From Balneolaceae bacterium (GTDB taxonomy: Bacteria; Bacteroidota; Rhodothermia; Balneolales; Balneolaceae), in assembly GCA_007123985.1 (NCBI GenBank), contig SLGA01000176.1, positions 1 through 34,801 of the forward strand: DNA of 34,801 nucleotides. The letters are read 5' to 3'. The position numbers were made by a program, and so were the translations under genes. A model generated the notes under the pieces. It was not told the DNA's origin, searched no databases, and saw nothing but the letters and a program-made list of their open reading frames with translations. The first letter of the stretch is position 1. Every line of letters starts with the position of its first letter. Shown here in pieces: positions 8,255 through 16,410 of this stretch.

Positions 8255-9349
8255 TTAACGTCCCGGTCGCAATACAATGTCTACAATTTCACCCGGTGAG
8301 AGTGCTATTTCTAATGAAGGATCAATGGCAATTTTCACAGGCAATCCGCTTTCGTAGATAGCTCCGGGTCTTTGCAACTGGCTGTCGATCATTCGTATAT
8401 GCGCACCAATCTGTTCGATATTCGCTTCAAAAAAGCTTCTGCCAGGCTTACGGGTACGAACTTCAACAGCCATACCCGGCTCTGGTTGTACGGTAAATGG
8501 TTGCCGCAGATATCCCACAATATAGGCCGGTTCTGCTGATTCGATTCGCAGCAGAGAATCACCGGCAGCCACATATTCACCCCGTTTATGGTGTACCAAA
8601 CTCACAACCCCGCTGATAGGTGCATAAATTGGTAACGGTGCTGCCTCTGCGAGCAATGCTTCCATTTTTTGCTCCTGAACCCGGATAGCAGCAAGAACAG
8701 GATCACGATCGGATCGGGTATCATACCGCAGAAAATCTTCGTTCTCTCTGATTTTTTCACCAAGAAATCGGATAAGCTCTTCGGTTTCAGTCACTTCAAT
8801 GGAAAGTAGTTCGTACTCCATTTTTGCAATTTCGTACTCTTGATCAGAAATAAGCTCTCTTTCAAAAAGCTCAGTCGCGCGCTGATAGTTTAATCGTGCC
8901 TGCCCTTTTCTCAGCTGTATAGATGCGAGCGAAATACGGGTATTCAGCTCTTCAATTTTAAGGTCTTCAAGGTTGGAGCGGTTCCTTAAATCATCGGCAC
9001 CGGCATCCATACTTTCCCGGATCAGATCACTTTCTGCACGAAGCAGGCGTAACTGCGCATTCACAAACAGCGTATCCTCCCTGTAGATCTGGCCAATCAG
9101 CTGGCCTTCTTCAACCCTGTCGAATTCATTGTAGTAGAAGTTAATTAAAATACCATTTGCAGGACTAGCCACTGTTGAATGATCTCCAACAACTTCTCCA
9201 ATCATTGCGGGAGAACTCACCTGATTTTCCCACAAGAAGAATACTATTATCCCTACAATCATAAATACCAGCACCGGCAATGCGCGAACGCGCAATTCTC
9301 TTAGACGCTGCTTAAAAGGAATGGGAACCGGAGTATATTTTTTTTCCAT
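8255..9349 (-). CDS. HlyD-type membrane fusion (periplasmic adaptor) protein
   Basis: This 364-aa protein has one N-terminal membrane span (~residues 24-42). A first half of the lipoyl/barrel-sandwich domain follows (STVASPANGILINFYYNEFDRVEEGQLIG), then a long helical hairpin (~75-215, rich in E/R/L). The second lipoyl half is PIYAPISGVVSLVHHKRGEYVAAGDSLLRI, and a beta-barrel region follows to the C-terminus (IVDIVLRPGR). Such adaptors bridge an inner-membrane transporter to the outer membrane. No ABC, MFS or RND partner is nearby. Instead it follows the DUF4956 gene by 3 nt and the VTC gene beyond it. It is therefore an orphan adaptor that may work with those two proteins. Confidence 0.88.
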   Translation of the reverse strand: MEKKYTPVPIPFKQRLRELRVRALPVLVFMIVGIIVFFLWENQVSSPAMIGEVVGDHSTVASPANGILINFYYNEFDRVEEGQLIGQIYREDTLFVNAQLRLLRAESDLIRESMDAGADDLRNRSNLEDLKIEELNTRISLASIQLRKGQARLNYQRATELFERELISDQEYEIAKMEYELLSIEVTETEELIRFLGEKIRENEDFLRYDTRSDRDPVLAAIRVQEQKMEALLAEAAPLPIYAPISGVVSLVHHKRGEYVAAGDSLLRIESAEPAYIVGYLRQPFTVQPEPGMAVEVRTRKPGRSFFEANIEQIGAHIRMIDSQLQRPGAIYESGLPVKIAIDPSLEIALSPGEIVDIVLRPGR

Positions 9350-9352
9350 AGC

Positions 9353-10039
9353 CTAAATCTCCGATTCATCTTCAGCCCGAAGGCTGCTTACATTTGTAAC
9401 ACCTTCTATCGATTTTATTTCATCAAGTAGTAAGTCCACCCTATCCGGATCACGCATCAGCAATCTGTAGGAGAGATGTGTGGCATCAGAGTCATCACCT
9501 GATCGCTGTGATGCAAGCTTTGTTTTTAAGGTATGGCGTTGCAGAAAGTTTTGAAGCTGATCCAGTTTTGACAGTGGCAGTGCCCAGCTTAGATTCAATA
9601 TCAGATCGTACCGCTGCCGTGCACCAAAATTTGTAAACCAGATAAATATCAATGCCAGAGCCGCCACAAGTACACCGATAACAGCGGTTGTGAATTTTTG
9701 GGTACCACAAGCCATCCCAACAACAATAAGGGAGAGAATATAGACCGTATCAAGTGTATCCCGGAGTATATTTCTAAAACGAACAATGGCAAAAACAGCC
9801 AGTAAACTGAAGGCTGTAACAAGGTTGTTATCCAGAACCATCATTACAAGCGCAACGGTAATAGGTATTATGATTAGTGAACTCACAAAATTTCGTGAAT
9901 AAGAGAGTCCGGTGTGGGTGTACATATAGACCCACGCAAGCAACTGGCCGCACATAAACGCTAAAAGAAGGCCTAAAAGCAATGTAGGCAGATCTGTTGG
10001 AAGCGGAGCCGTATCGCCAAATTGTAACCAATCATTCAT
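9353..10039 (-). CDS. DUF4956 membrane protein, partner of VTC-domain protein
   Basis: This 228-aa protein has about four to five membrane segments between residues 18 and 134 and a soluble C-terminal part (~140-228). The conserved DUF4956 core is visible: YSRNFVSSLIIIP, LLAVFAIVRFRNILRDTLDTVYI and a following glycine-containing helix. The IVRFR..ld motif resembles the MgtC-like 'SIVRFR' pattern, and the C-terminal region looks like a small alpha/beta regulatory fold. Biochemical function is not established. DUF4956 genes are frequently next to VTC-domain polyphosphate polymerases, as here: 19 nt after the VTC stop and 3 nt before the HlyD start. A role as membrane channel or scaffold for the VTC product is inference. 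Confidence 0.85.
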   Translation of the reverse strand: MNDWLQFGDTAPLPTDLPTLLLGLLLAFMCGQLLAWVYMYTHTGLSYSRNFVSSLIIIPITVALVMMVLDNNLVTAFSLLAVFAIVRFRNILRDTLDTVYILSLIVVGMACGTQKFTTAVIGVLVAALALIFIWFTNFGARQRYDLILNLSWALPLSKLDQLQNFLQRHTLKTKLASQRSGDDSDATHLSYRLLMRDPDRVDLLLDEIKSIEGVTNVSSLRAEDESEI

Positions 10040-10058
10040 AAACCGGGAAAACGTTTAG

Positions 10059-10808
10059 TTATACAGTAGTTAGTCTTCTGTTTTTAATTTTTATGATACC
10101 ATCAACATACTTTGCAGCAGATTGCTGTCTCAAATGGAAAACCTGAATAAGCTCTTCCATCCAGTGCGGAAACCTGTCTGTAAATTTCAATTCGAGAATT
10201 ACCGTGTTTCCAAAAACCGAAACAGCGTTGTTAAACTGAGCATTGAACCCATCAATGAGTTTAAAACGAGAACAACTTTGTACAGATCTGTCGAAGGTGA
10301 CCCTTGCAGAGTTGTTATCGTGCCTTTCATATGCTTCTCGCAGATACGCAACATGAATTTTTGGTGAGGCACCAATCAGATTTTGCAGATATATAAAATT
10401 TGATAGCGATTGTAACTGCTCCGGATTTTGGTGAACAAGATGGTTGTATGTGGGAATACCGCCGTTCAGAAGGTCATTAACAAACTCTCTCTTCACACTT
10501 GCGCGCTGTTTTTTAATTACTTTATTATATCTGCGTTTTATCTCAAAATAGACCGGGCCTTCATTTTCATTGTAGTATCTAAGGCGGAGTTTAAACCGGT
10601 TTCTGTCGCCATTAATGGTATCCTGATAGGTTTTCAGATTGTTCGAATCCAGATACAGACTGTTCACCCGATATGATAAATTCGGTTGGGTTTGGCCATA
10701 TAAGTCACAATCGAGATAGGTTCGAACAAATTGACGAATCTGCAGAGCTTTCGACTCAGAAATTCTGTACTTCAGCTCAAACCGCTGTCTCTGGATTTTA
10801 TCTACCAT
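10059..10808 (-). CDS. VTC-domain polyphosphate polymerase
   Basis: This 249-aa protein belongs to the VTC/CYTH tunnel family, whose best known member is yeast Vtc4, which makes polyphosphate from ATP. The expected tunnel residues line up by motif: RFELKY (E11, K13), FKLRLRYY (R75, R77), YFEIKRR (K91), VIKKQR (K99/K100), YLREAY (R157), VTFDR (R174), ILELKF (E206 metal position, K208) and AAKYVDG (K233). Nothing essential seems missing, so it is probably active. It has no signal peptide or membrane span, and so presumably works at the cytoplasmic face next to the DUF4956 membrane partner encoded 19 nt downstream. Length matches bacterial single-domain VTC proteins. No SPX domain is present. 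Confidence 0.88.
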   Translation of the reverse strand: MVDKIQRQRFELKYRISESKALQIRQFVRTYLDCDLYGQTQPNLSYRVNSLYLDSNNLKTYQDTINGDRNRFKLRLRYYNENEGPVYFEIKRRYNKVIKKQRASVKREFVNDLLNGGIPTYNHLVHQNPEQLQSLSNFIYLQNLIGASPKIHVAYLREAYERHDNNSARVTFDRSVQSCSRFKLIDGFNAQFNNAVSVFGNTVILELKFTDRFPHWMEELIQVFHLRQQSAAKYVDGIIKIKNRRLTTV

Positions 10809-10868
10809 GGTGCGTACAAATAAAACCTCTTTTTTCCGAGGCTTCCAACAATCAACTAATTAACGGCG

Positions 10869-10884
10869 TATCCTTTTAAGGATA
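10869..10884. promoter_or_regulatory. Palindrome TATCCTT-TT-AAGGATA upstream of VTC gene (candidate operator)
   Basis: Perfect 7-bp arms around two bases sit 61 nt upstream of the VTC start in the 170-nt gap after hdeD. The size and position fit a dimeric regulator site for the VTC-DUF4956-HlyD transcript. A second small inverted repeat (CCTC..GAGG) lies nearer the start. No TAnnTTTG element was found here. Confidence 0.4.
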
Positions 10885-10978
10885 ATCATATACTAATCGA
10901 GAAGAAAAATATTCTTTAACATTTTTGCTTTTCAATAAAATAAACAGCTTGATTCATAAGCACTAACAGAATTTTCAG

Positions 10979-11440
10979 CTATCCCGAAATGCGCATTCTG
11001 TTATTTCTTCCCTGTATGATTTTAATCAGATTTGAAACGCCGTAAAGAAGAAGAAATATGGCAATAAATAGCGCTACCGAATCGGGATTCATGATAATCA
11101 GTACAGCAATAATCAGGGTAAGAAAACCCATGATTGAAAATTGTAGTGCCAGTAATAAAATCAGCCCAAAGAAGCCTAAAAATGCCGCAAATGTGAATGG
11201 AATTAAATTTGGCAGGATGAAAATAATGATACCGGTAAGTACAGGAATAGCCGCTATAACTGGCGGGAACCGGAAATAGGCCATCAACAATCCAAGCGCC
11301 ATTAAGTAGCCTCCCGCAATCAGGTACAAAAAACCGGGATAACTCAAAGTAAGCACACCGGTAATAAGTGCAAGAATAGCGTTAAAAAGCTGGCGCTCTT
11401 TTGACCGATACTGAATATTAATCTGGAAGTATTGTGCCAT
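10979..11440 (-). CDS. HdeD/DUF308-like small membrane protein
   Basis: This 153-aa protein is composed almost wholly of six hydrophobic helices arranged as paired repeats, as in the HdeD/DUF308 family: short charged N-terminus, then LFNAILALITGVLTLSYPGF, a GGYLMALGLLMAYF helix, and a final ALFIAIFLLLYGVSNLIKIIQGR helix. The last helix with 'LYGVSNLI' plus a basic tail is characteristic. E. coli HdeD is linked to acid resistance, but that role should not be assumed here. It lies 30 nt after pepP on the same strand, so the two may be cotranscribed. The VTC gene begins 170 nt further on behind its own palindrome. Confidence 0.72.
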   Translation of the reverse strand: MAQYFQINIQYRSKERQLFNAILALITGVLTLSYPGFLYLIAGGYLMALGLLMAYFRFPPVIAAIPVLTGIIIFILPNLIPFTFAAFLGFFGLILLLALQFSIMGFLTLIIAVLIIMNPDSVALFIAIFLLLYGVSNLIKIIQGRNNRMRISG

Positions 11441-11470
11441 ATCCGTTTCCTGTTACATTCTGGATAAATT

Positions 11471-12811
11471 CTATCGGTTCATAATATTTTCAATCTCTTT
11501 TATCTCTTTTGGCACGTCTGTAAGATTTTCAACTCCGTTATCCAAAATAATGAGATTATCCTCAATCCTGATGCCGCCAAAATTATACAGAGATTCCACT
11601 TTTTCACGATTTAAATAACGAGCCTGATCACTGTTTTCAAGAGCAGGTTTGAGCAATGCTGGAATAAAGTAGATTCCGGGTTCGATGGTAATTACCATAC
11701 CGGGCATCAACTCGCGGCGTACGCGAAGAAATCGAATTCCCGGCCTGTCAATCCGATCCACTCCTTTGGGATAACCACCCACATCGTGTGTATCGAGGCC
11801 GAGAAAATGACCCAGTCCATGCGGGAAAAAGAGAGCGAAAATATTTTTTTCCATCATCTCTTCGATACTGCCCTTCACAATGCCAATATCTTTGAGACCA
11901 TGCAGAATGATACGGCATGCGGCAAGATGAAGCTCCTCCATTTTAACACCGGGAGTAACCATATCAATTGTTTTATTCAGTGCATCAAGGCATACCTGAT
12001 AAACAGCAGCCTGATTACCCGAAAATCGTCCGTTTACAGGAAATGTACGTGTAACGTCCGACGAATATCCCTTGAATTCGTACCCTGCATCTATTAAATA
12101 GAGTTCACCGTTGTTGATGGTTTGATTATTTTCCGTGTAGTGTAAAATGGCGCTGTTTACACCACCCGCGTGGATACCTGAATAGGCCGGTTGCAATAAT
12201 CCGTTTTTCTTTTGATGATAGTCGAAGATCGCTTTTGTTTCGTACTCATTCATACCCGGCTTCAAAGCTTTCATTACTTCAAGATGTGCCAAGTTATTTA
12301 CGCGTGCCGCCTCCCGCATGCAATCCAGTTCATATTCAGTTTTTATACTTCTGCAATAGGTTATCGCATCTGCAAGAGTTTCGGTATCAACGGTTAGTTC
12401 GCGATTTAAGTCCTCAATAAACTCAGCCTGTTCTTCATCAAGGCAGTAGATTAAACCCGGTTTTCTGCTATTCAGAACGGTGAGAAGCTCATTATTAAAG
12501 TGAAGATGATCCGGATTGTAAGACTCTTTAATCTCTGCGGGTTCTTTAATCCTGCCGTGCCAAACTGCAAATTGTGCATCCCGCTTCGGTGCAAATAGAT
12601 GAAAATCACCTGACTTAATATCAATTACAGCATGATAATCAGGTTCATTAACCCCTGTGAGATACCAAAAATTACTCTCCTGCCGAAAGGGGAATTCGTA
12701 ATCGGTACCATAACGGTACATAATTTCGGCACCTTTCAAGTAGATGAGACCTTCCTGATTCTCTTCAAACAGAGATAGCAGTTTTTCACGATGCATTTTT
12801 GCTGCTGACAT
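11471..12811 (-). CDS. pepP: Xaa-Pro aminopeptidase (M24B metallopeptidase)
   Basis: This 446-aa protein has an N-terminal creatinase-like domain (FRQESNFWYLTGVNEPD, ~38-55) and a C-terminal pita-bread catalytic domain. The dinuclear metal ligands are all visible: Asp in LIDAGYEF, Asp in YSSDVTRTFP, His in HGLGHFLGLDTHDVGG, Glu in ITIEPGIYF and Glu in GIRIEDN. The family removes an N-terminal residue next to proline, using Mn2+, in the cytoplasm. Length agrees with AMP-type PepP. The ATG at 12811 is used; a second ATG five codons in is possible. It leads the run pepP-hdeD on the minus strand and is separated from the upstream HsdR_N gene by 89 nt in which nothing is evident. Confidence 0.92.
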   Translation of the reverse strand: MSAAKMHREKLLSLFEENQEGLIYLKGAEIMYRYGTDYEFPFRQESNFWYLTGVNEPDYHAVIDIKSGDFHLFAPKRDAQFAVWHGRIKEPAEIKESYNPDHLHFNNELLTVLNSRKPGLIYCLDEEQAEFIEDLNRELTVDTETLADAITYCRSIKTEYELDCMREAARVNNLAHLEVMKALKPGMNEYETKAIFDYHQKKNGLLQPAYSGIHAGGVNSAILHYTENNQTINNGELYLIDAGYEFKGYSSDVTRTFPVNGRFSGNQAAVYQVCLDALNKTIDMVTPGVKMEELHLAACRIILHGLKDIGIVKGSIEEMMEKNIFALFFPHGLGHFLGLDTHDVGGYPKGVDRIDRPGIRFLRVRRELMPGMVITIEPGIYFIPALLKPALENSDQARYLNREKVESLYNFGGIRIEDNLIILDNGVENLTDVPKEIKEIENIMNR

Positions 12812-12900
12812 AATTTTCCGTCATTTATAGTTTTTTGAGCAGGCTGATGAATGAAGTTCCTGCAGTAATGGAGTTCATTGGAATTTAGCAGTTGATTCGA

Positions 12901-13815
12901 TCAATCAAAAAAGTTACGCAATGATTGCGGCATATTTTTAATATAACCTGCTTCCGCCTCTGATAAAGAAAGTGTTGATAAATCTGCATTCAACATGGAG
13001 GTTTTCCCATCTTTAACCATAGTAACCGATGGATTTCTGTTTGATAAAGCCTTTTCAAGATCTGCACTAATCATACCACTGCTAACCCCCTTTTCATTCA
13101 TAACAGCAAATAGATATGGCCCGGTATGTTCTCCCGCAAGCAGTGTAACAGCAAGCCTGGATCCATCACCAAAATCGATGATTTTGTAGTAATGACATAA
13201 CGGTATGCCTTCAAATTCTCCCTGAAAGGCAAGGTATCGTTTTCTGCCGCTAAATCCATCATCCCAAAAGCTATTTAGCAGATGAACCGAAAAATCTGCA
13301 AGTTTTTTTCCTGCACTTTTTTTCAAAAATCCTCTTTGAAACCAGTATTCTGCATCTCTCTCAAGAGGAGCAATTGTTGTTTGGTGAAACTGCGAAGGTA
13401 CCGCCTTTGTCTCCCCGTTTGAGCATTCAAACCACAAATCATCAACACCGTTTGTTAGTACAATGTATTTTGCACCAACTGATTGATTATAACGGGCTGC
13501 CTGCGCTGCTGTTCCCATAGTAATTGCCACGTTTTCGGCCTTGCACTCTATTAAAATTTCGGGACTCATAGCAGAGCCGTGGATAATCAGGTCTGCGCGC
13601 AGATCATTTGTAGCATGCTGACTTTTCACAGGATTCTCAATACCAATTCGTGATTTTTTCACATCTGTTTGATGCAAAAGAAATTCAAGCCAGGAAAGCC
13701 GAACTCTCTCTTCCGGTCGATTCTTGAATCGTTTTTTTAAAACCGGATTAAAAAGCCATTTTTGACTCTTATCAATTCTGATTTGCGGGAAGTGCATTTG
13801 GGCAGGACTCTTCAT
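12901..13815 (-). CDS. HsdR N-terminal-like (PD-(D/E)XK nuclease fold) protein, stand-alone
   Basis: This 304-aa protein has an N-terminal half matching the type I restriction HsdR_N domain common as a lone gene in Bacteroidota: 'PEERVRLSWLEFLL', a conserved acidic strand RADLIIH, and ILIECKAENVAI followed by AARYNQSVGAKYIVLTNG. The D...ECKAE pair is the PD-(D/E)XK catalytic core. The C-terminal ~130 residues (DGSRLAVTLLAG, FAVMNEKGVSSGMI) look like an extra beta-rich domain I do not recognise. There is no helicase part and no hsdM or hsdS nearby, so this is not a restriction system. It lies downstream of yidC behind a 50-bp hairpin. Its nucleic acid target is unknown. Confidence 0.72.
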   Translation of the reverse strand: MKSPAQMHFPQIRIDKSQKWLFNPVLKKRFKNRPEERVRLSWLEFLLHQTDVKKSRIGIENPVKSQHATNDLRADLIIHGSAMSPEILIECKAENVAITMGTAAQAARYNQSVGAKYIVLTNGVDDLWFECSNGETKAVPSQFHQTTIAPLERDAEYWFQRGFLKKSAGKKLADFSVHLLNSFWDDGFSGRKRYLAFQGEFEGIPLCHYYKIIDFGDGSRLAVTLLAGEHTGPYLFAVMNEKGVSSGMISADLEKALSNRNPSVTMVKDGKTSMLNADLSTLSLSEAEAGYIKNMPQSLRNFFD

Positions 13816-13838
13816 AAGGTTTGAAAAGTACCAAACAT

Positions 13839-13888
13839 CAGGGGTTCAAGAAAGATCTCATTTAAATGACATCTGTTCAGAACCCCTG
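13839..13888. repeat. 50-bp imperfect palindrome/hairpin between yidC and HsdR_N gene
   Basis: The outer arms CAGGGGTTC/GAACCCCTG are a perfect 9-bp match, and the centre is a perfect 12-bp palindrome TCATTTAAATGA. Over the whole element 20 of 25 positions pair. It fills most of the 83-nt gap, 10 nt after the yidC stop and 23 nt before the HsdR_N start (minus strand). No clean T-tract follows on either strand, so termination is uncertain. It could be a processing or attenuation hairpin. Confidence 0.55.
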
Positions 13889-13898
13889 TATAAAAACT

Positions 13899-15749
13899 CT
13901 ATTTTTTCTTTTTGCCTTTTTTAGATGGTCTCTTTTTGCCCTTGTTATCTTCTTCCGGCTCAGGCTTCTTGTTGCTCATCTGCTTATTAATTATAGCCTG
14001 CTGTGCAATTGAAAGCACATTATACACCAGGTAATACAAACTCAAACCTGAGGCAAAATTATTAAACACAAAAAGAAGTATGAACGGGATGATATAGGTA
14101 AAGGCCTTCATGTTTGGCCCGCCACTTGGTGCAGCACCACCACTCATTCCTCCTGATATCTTTGTCTGAAGGAACATAGCAGCAGACATTAGCAGCACAA
14201 AACCGGCGATCTGATCACCCAGGAAGGGGATAGTGAACGGTAGATCCAGAATATAATCCGGTGCAGACAGATCACCTGCCCACAAGAACGACTGCTGACG
14301 AATAAGCATGGAGTTCTGAAAAAAGAAAAAGAGTGTGATAAGAATCGGGAACTGCAACAACATCGGCAAACACCCGCCCAGCGGATTTACTTTTGCCCTT
14401 TTATACAGTGCAATTGTCTCTTTTTGCTGCTTTTGCGGATCATCTTTGTACTTTTCCTGAATCTCTTTCATCTGCGGCTGAAGCTCTTTCATAGCCGCCA
14501 TACTTTTGAAACTTTTCTGTGTAAGCGGGAAAAGAATCAGCTTGATAATCACACCAAACAGAATAATCAGTACTCCATAGTTACTGATAAACATACTTCC
14601 AAATGCAAAAAACGGGATTACCAAAAACCTTACAAGCGGATCGGCAAACCAGCGTATCAACGCATACCCGATTTCAATTACATCGTATGCATTTTCATGA
14701 AAATCACGCAGGTCGTAATATCTCAGCGGGCCTGCATAAAGTTCGTATGTAAGAGTTGGATTTTGAGCAAAACTGGACTGTACAGCCACCTGGTAGCGGT
14801 GGATTGTACCCGGTAATGACGGGTCTCCATCAACCTCACCTGAAAGAATAGCAGCATTTGAGTGTGTTACCGGCTTAATGTACTGCCCAAAAAACCTGGT
14901 TTTGGTCATTACCCAATCAATGGTACCGTTAAACCTCTGTTCGCCGGTGCCTTCTTCACCAATTTGCAGTTTCTCCATACTACCGCCAAGAAACACATTG
15001 GCTGAAGAGTTCATAGCATCCTGAACAAAATCTCTTTCTGTTAGGTTGAGTGCGGCTGTCCAGCCAAAATCAACATTGGTTCCACTGATGTAAGACTCCA
15101 TGTTAACCAGCTCCACATCAACCGAATATGCATACTGCCCTGCATAAAATGTATAGGTAAACCGAATTTCAGAATCATCATCAAGTGCAAGCCTGTACCC
15201 GATGTTTATGCTTTCACCATCTTCCAGCTCAAAGCTGCCGCTTTCATGGAGAGGTTCAAAAACCAGTTCGTTGGTTTCAATGTTGTAATTCTGATGAGAA
15301 AGAAATCCTAATGAGTAGGCAGAACGCAGGGTATCCGCGATCATTTGAACATTAAACTGATCCCATGTTTTATGCTCGAGAAGCGTGTACTTTACAGGTC
15401 CGGCACCAACATTAGACAGTTCAATTTCATAAAGAGGTGTGGTTACGGTAGTCGTCAGAGTATCACTGATTGATGCATTTGCAAAACTTCCCAGTGCCCG
15501 TGCTTGTGTTTGTTCCGGCTCTTGAATTTCGCCAATCTGAGCATCCGTTCTGGGTCTGTCCGCATCAATCGTATCAGGATCTTCAATACCAGGCTGCTGT
15601 TCTGCCTGAATTGCAGCAATACTATCTTGTGCAGCTAACCGCTCTGCTTCTCTTCGCTCAAGCTCTTCCTGGCTTGGCATTGTGGACCACGCCCAGGCAA
15701 TCGTGATAACAAAAATGAGTAGGAGTCCTGTAACTGTATTTCTGTCCAA
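13899..15749 (-). CDS. yidC: Membrane protein insertase YidC
   Basis: This 616-aa protein has the Gram-negative YidC layout: one N-terminal span (~6-22), a long periplasmic beta-rich domain (~60-350), then the conserved five-helix insertase core. Core hallmarks include FGVIIKLILFPLTQKS, MKELQPQMKEIQEKYKDDPQKQ, NPLGGCLPMLLQFPI and the last helices SGLSLYYLVYNVLSIAQQ. The tail is very basic (KGKKRPSKKGKKKK), as in insertases that hold translating ribosomes. It inserts inner-membrane proteins alone or with SecYEG. The start is TTG at 15749. It lies 13 nt after rnpA. Unusually, yidD, which often sits between them, is absent. Confidence 0.95.
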   Translation of the reverse strand: MDRNTVTGLLLIFVITIAWAWSTMPSQEELERREAERLAAQDSIAAIQAEQQPGIEDPDTIDADRPRTDAQIGEIQEPEQTQARALGSFANASISDTLTTTVTTPLYEIELSNVGAGPVKYTLLEHKTWDQFNVQMIADTLRSAYSLGFLSHQNYNIETNELVFEPLHESGSFELEDGESINIGYRLALDDDSEIRFTYTFYAGQYAYSVDVELVNMESYISGTNVDFGWTAALNLTERDFVQDAMNSSANVFLGGSMEKLQIGEEGTGEQRFNGTIDWVMTKTRFFGQYIKPVTHSNAAILSGEVDGDPSLPGTIHRYQVAVQSSFAQNPTLTYELYAGPLRYYDLRDFHENAYDVIEIGYALIRWFADPLVRFLVIPFFAFGSMFISNYGVLIILFGVIIKLILFPLTQKSFKSMAAMKELQPQMKEIQEKYKDDPQKQQKETIALYKRAKVNPLGGCLPMLLQFPILITLFFFFQNSMLIRQQSFLWAGDLSAPDYILDLPFTIPFLGDQIAGFVLLMSAAMFLQTKISGGMSGGAAPSGGPNMKAFTYIIPFILLFVFNNFASGLSLYYLVYNVLSIAQQAIINKQMSNKKPEPEEDNKGKKRPSKKGKKKK

Positions 15750-15762
15750 AATTCTGTATCAG

Positions 15763-16218
15763 TTATTTATCGTGATTGTTTGGTGCGGGAGTGTTATCGG
15801 GTAAAAACCTTGCCAATCGCTCTCTTGTTTTGTGCAGCAGATCCACAACCTGGGTATTTGCACTTTCGAGGGTAAGCTGGTCATTTCCTGCCATGAACAC
15901 CCCATGGATGCCGTACCTGTTTTGAGAGAAAAGATCTTGCAGAAGATGTTGGTTTTTCCGGTAAGATTCGCGCATTAATCGTTTGACTTTATTACGCTTA
16001 ACAGCGCTTTTAATCTTTTTTTTCGGAGCTACGAACCCAACATAGCAACCCTCAGCGGGATCGTTATAGATGCGGTAACGAAATTGGAGAGAATCTGAGT
16101 TCAGCACGGTTGACTTTTCAAAAAGGCGCTCGAAGTTGCGCCTTCCACGCAATATTTTAAATCGGGGCAATGAATGATCGGTGGTATGTAGTTCGCTACT
16201 ACTTACCTCCTCTTTCAT
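15763..16218 (-). CDS. rnpA: Ribonuclease P protein component
   Basis: The product has ~151 aa. The RnpA core is visible as [20 protein letters not shown], a beta segment [22 protein letters not shown], and the RNR box [20 protein letters not shown]. With the M1-type RNA it removes 5' leaders from pre-tRNAs. I chose ATG at 16218; a GTG one codon upstream (16221) is the alternative. Either start lies inside rpmH, overlapping it by about 20 bases, a known arrangement in some bacteria. A strong AGGAGGT lies just inside the coding region but has no start codon at useful distance behind it. The C-terminus extends slightly past the usual fold (APNNHDK). Confidence 0.93.
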   Translation of the reverse strand: MKEEVSSSELHTTDHSLPRFKILRGRRNFERLFEKSTVLNSDSLQFRYRIYNDPAEGCYVGFVAPKKKIKSAVKRNKVKRLMRESYRKNQHLLQDLFSQNRYGIHGVFMAGNDQLTLESANTQVVDLLHKTRERLARFLPDNTPAPNNHDK

Positions 16219-16354
16219 CACTAACCGTAAGCTTATGTCTTCCTTTTTTTCTGCGGCGCTTAATCACTTCCTGACCATCTTTTGTGCTCATTCGCTTCCT
16301 GAAGCCGTGCTTGTTTACTCTCTTACGTTTACTTGGCTGAAATGTACGTTTCAT
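16199..16354 (-). CDS. rpmH: 50S ribosomal protein L34
   Basis: This gene is too short for the ORF track, but the minus frame from ATG 16354 to TAG 16199 gives 51 aa beginning [18 protein letters not shown]. It continues with [26 protein letters not shown], an unmistakable L34. The last few residues (SDERGGK) extend a little beyond the usual ~45-aa length and are where rnpA begins, so the two genes overlap by about 20 nt in different frames. The order rpmH-rnpA-yidC is the classical conserved order near many replication origins. No dnaA gene or clear DnaA-box cluster is visible here. Confidence 0.96.
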   Translation of the reverse strand: MKRTFQPSKRKRVNKHGFRKRMSTKDGQEVIKRRRKKGRHKLTVSDERGGK

Positions 16355-16402
16355 GTTCTGTTAAATTAAATAAATTCGTTTTACCTGTTTTTAGATAGAC
16401 CC

Positions 16403-16410
16403 CAAAAATA
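16403..16410 (-). promoter_or_regulatory. Putative -7 element TATTTTTG of the rpmH promoter
   Basis: Read on the minus strand, TATTTTTG fits the Bacteroidota-type TAnnTTTG element exactly, 48 nt before the rpmH ATG. A TTCG lies 19 nt upstream, one mismatch from the TTTG -33 element at the normal spacing. It is a pattern match only. Confidence 0.42.

Noticed and set aside
12901-13815. Type I restriction-modification locus
   Set aside because: Only an HsdR N-terminal-like domain is present; there is no helicase part, hsdM or hsdS.
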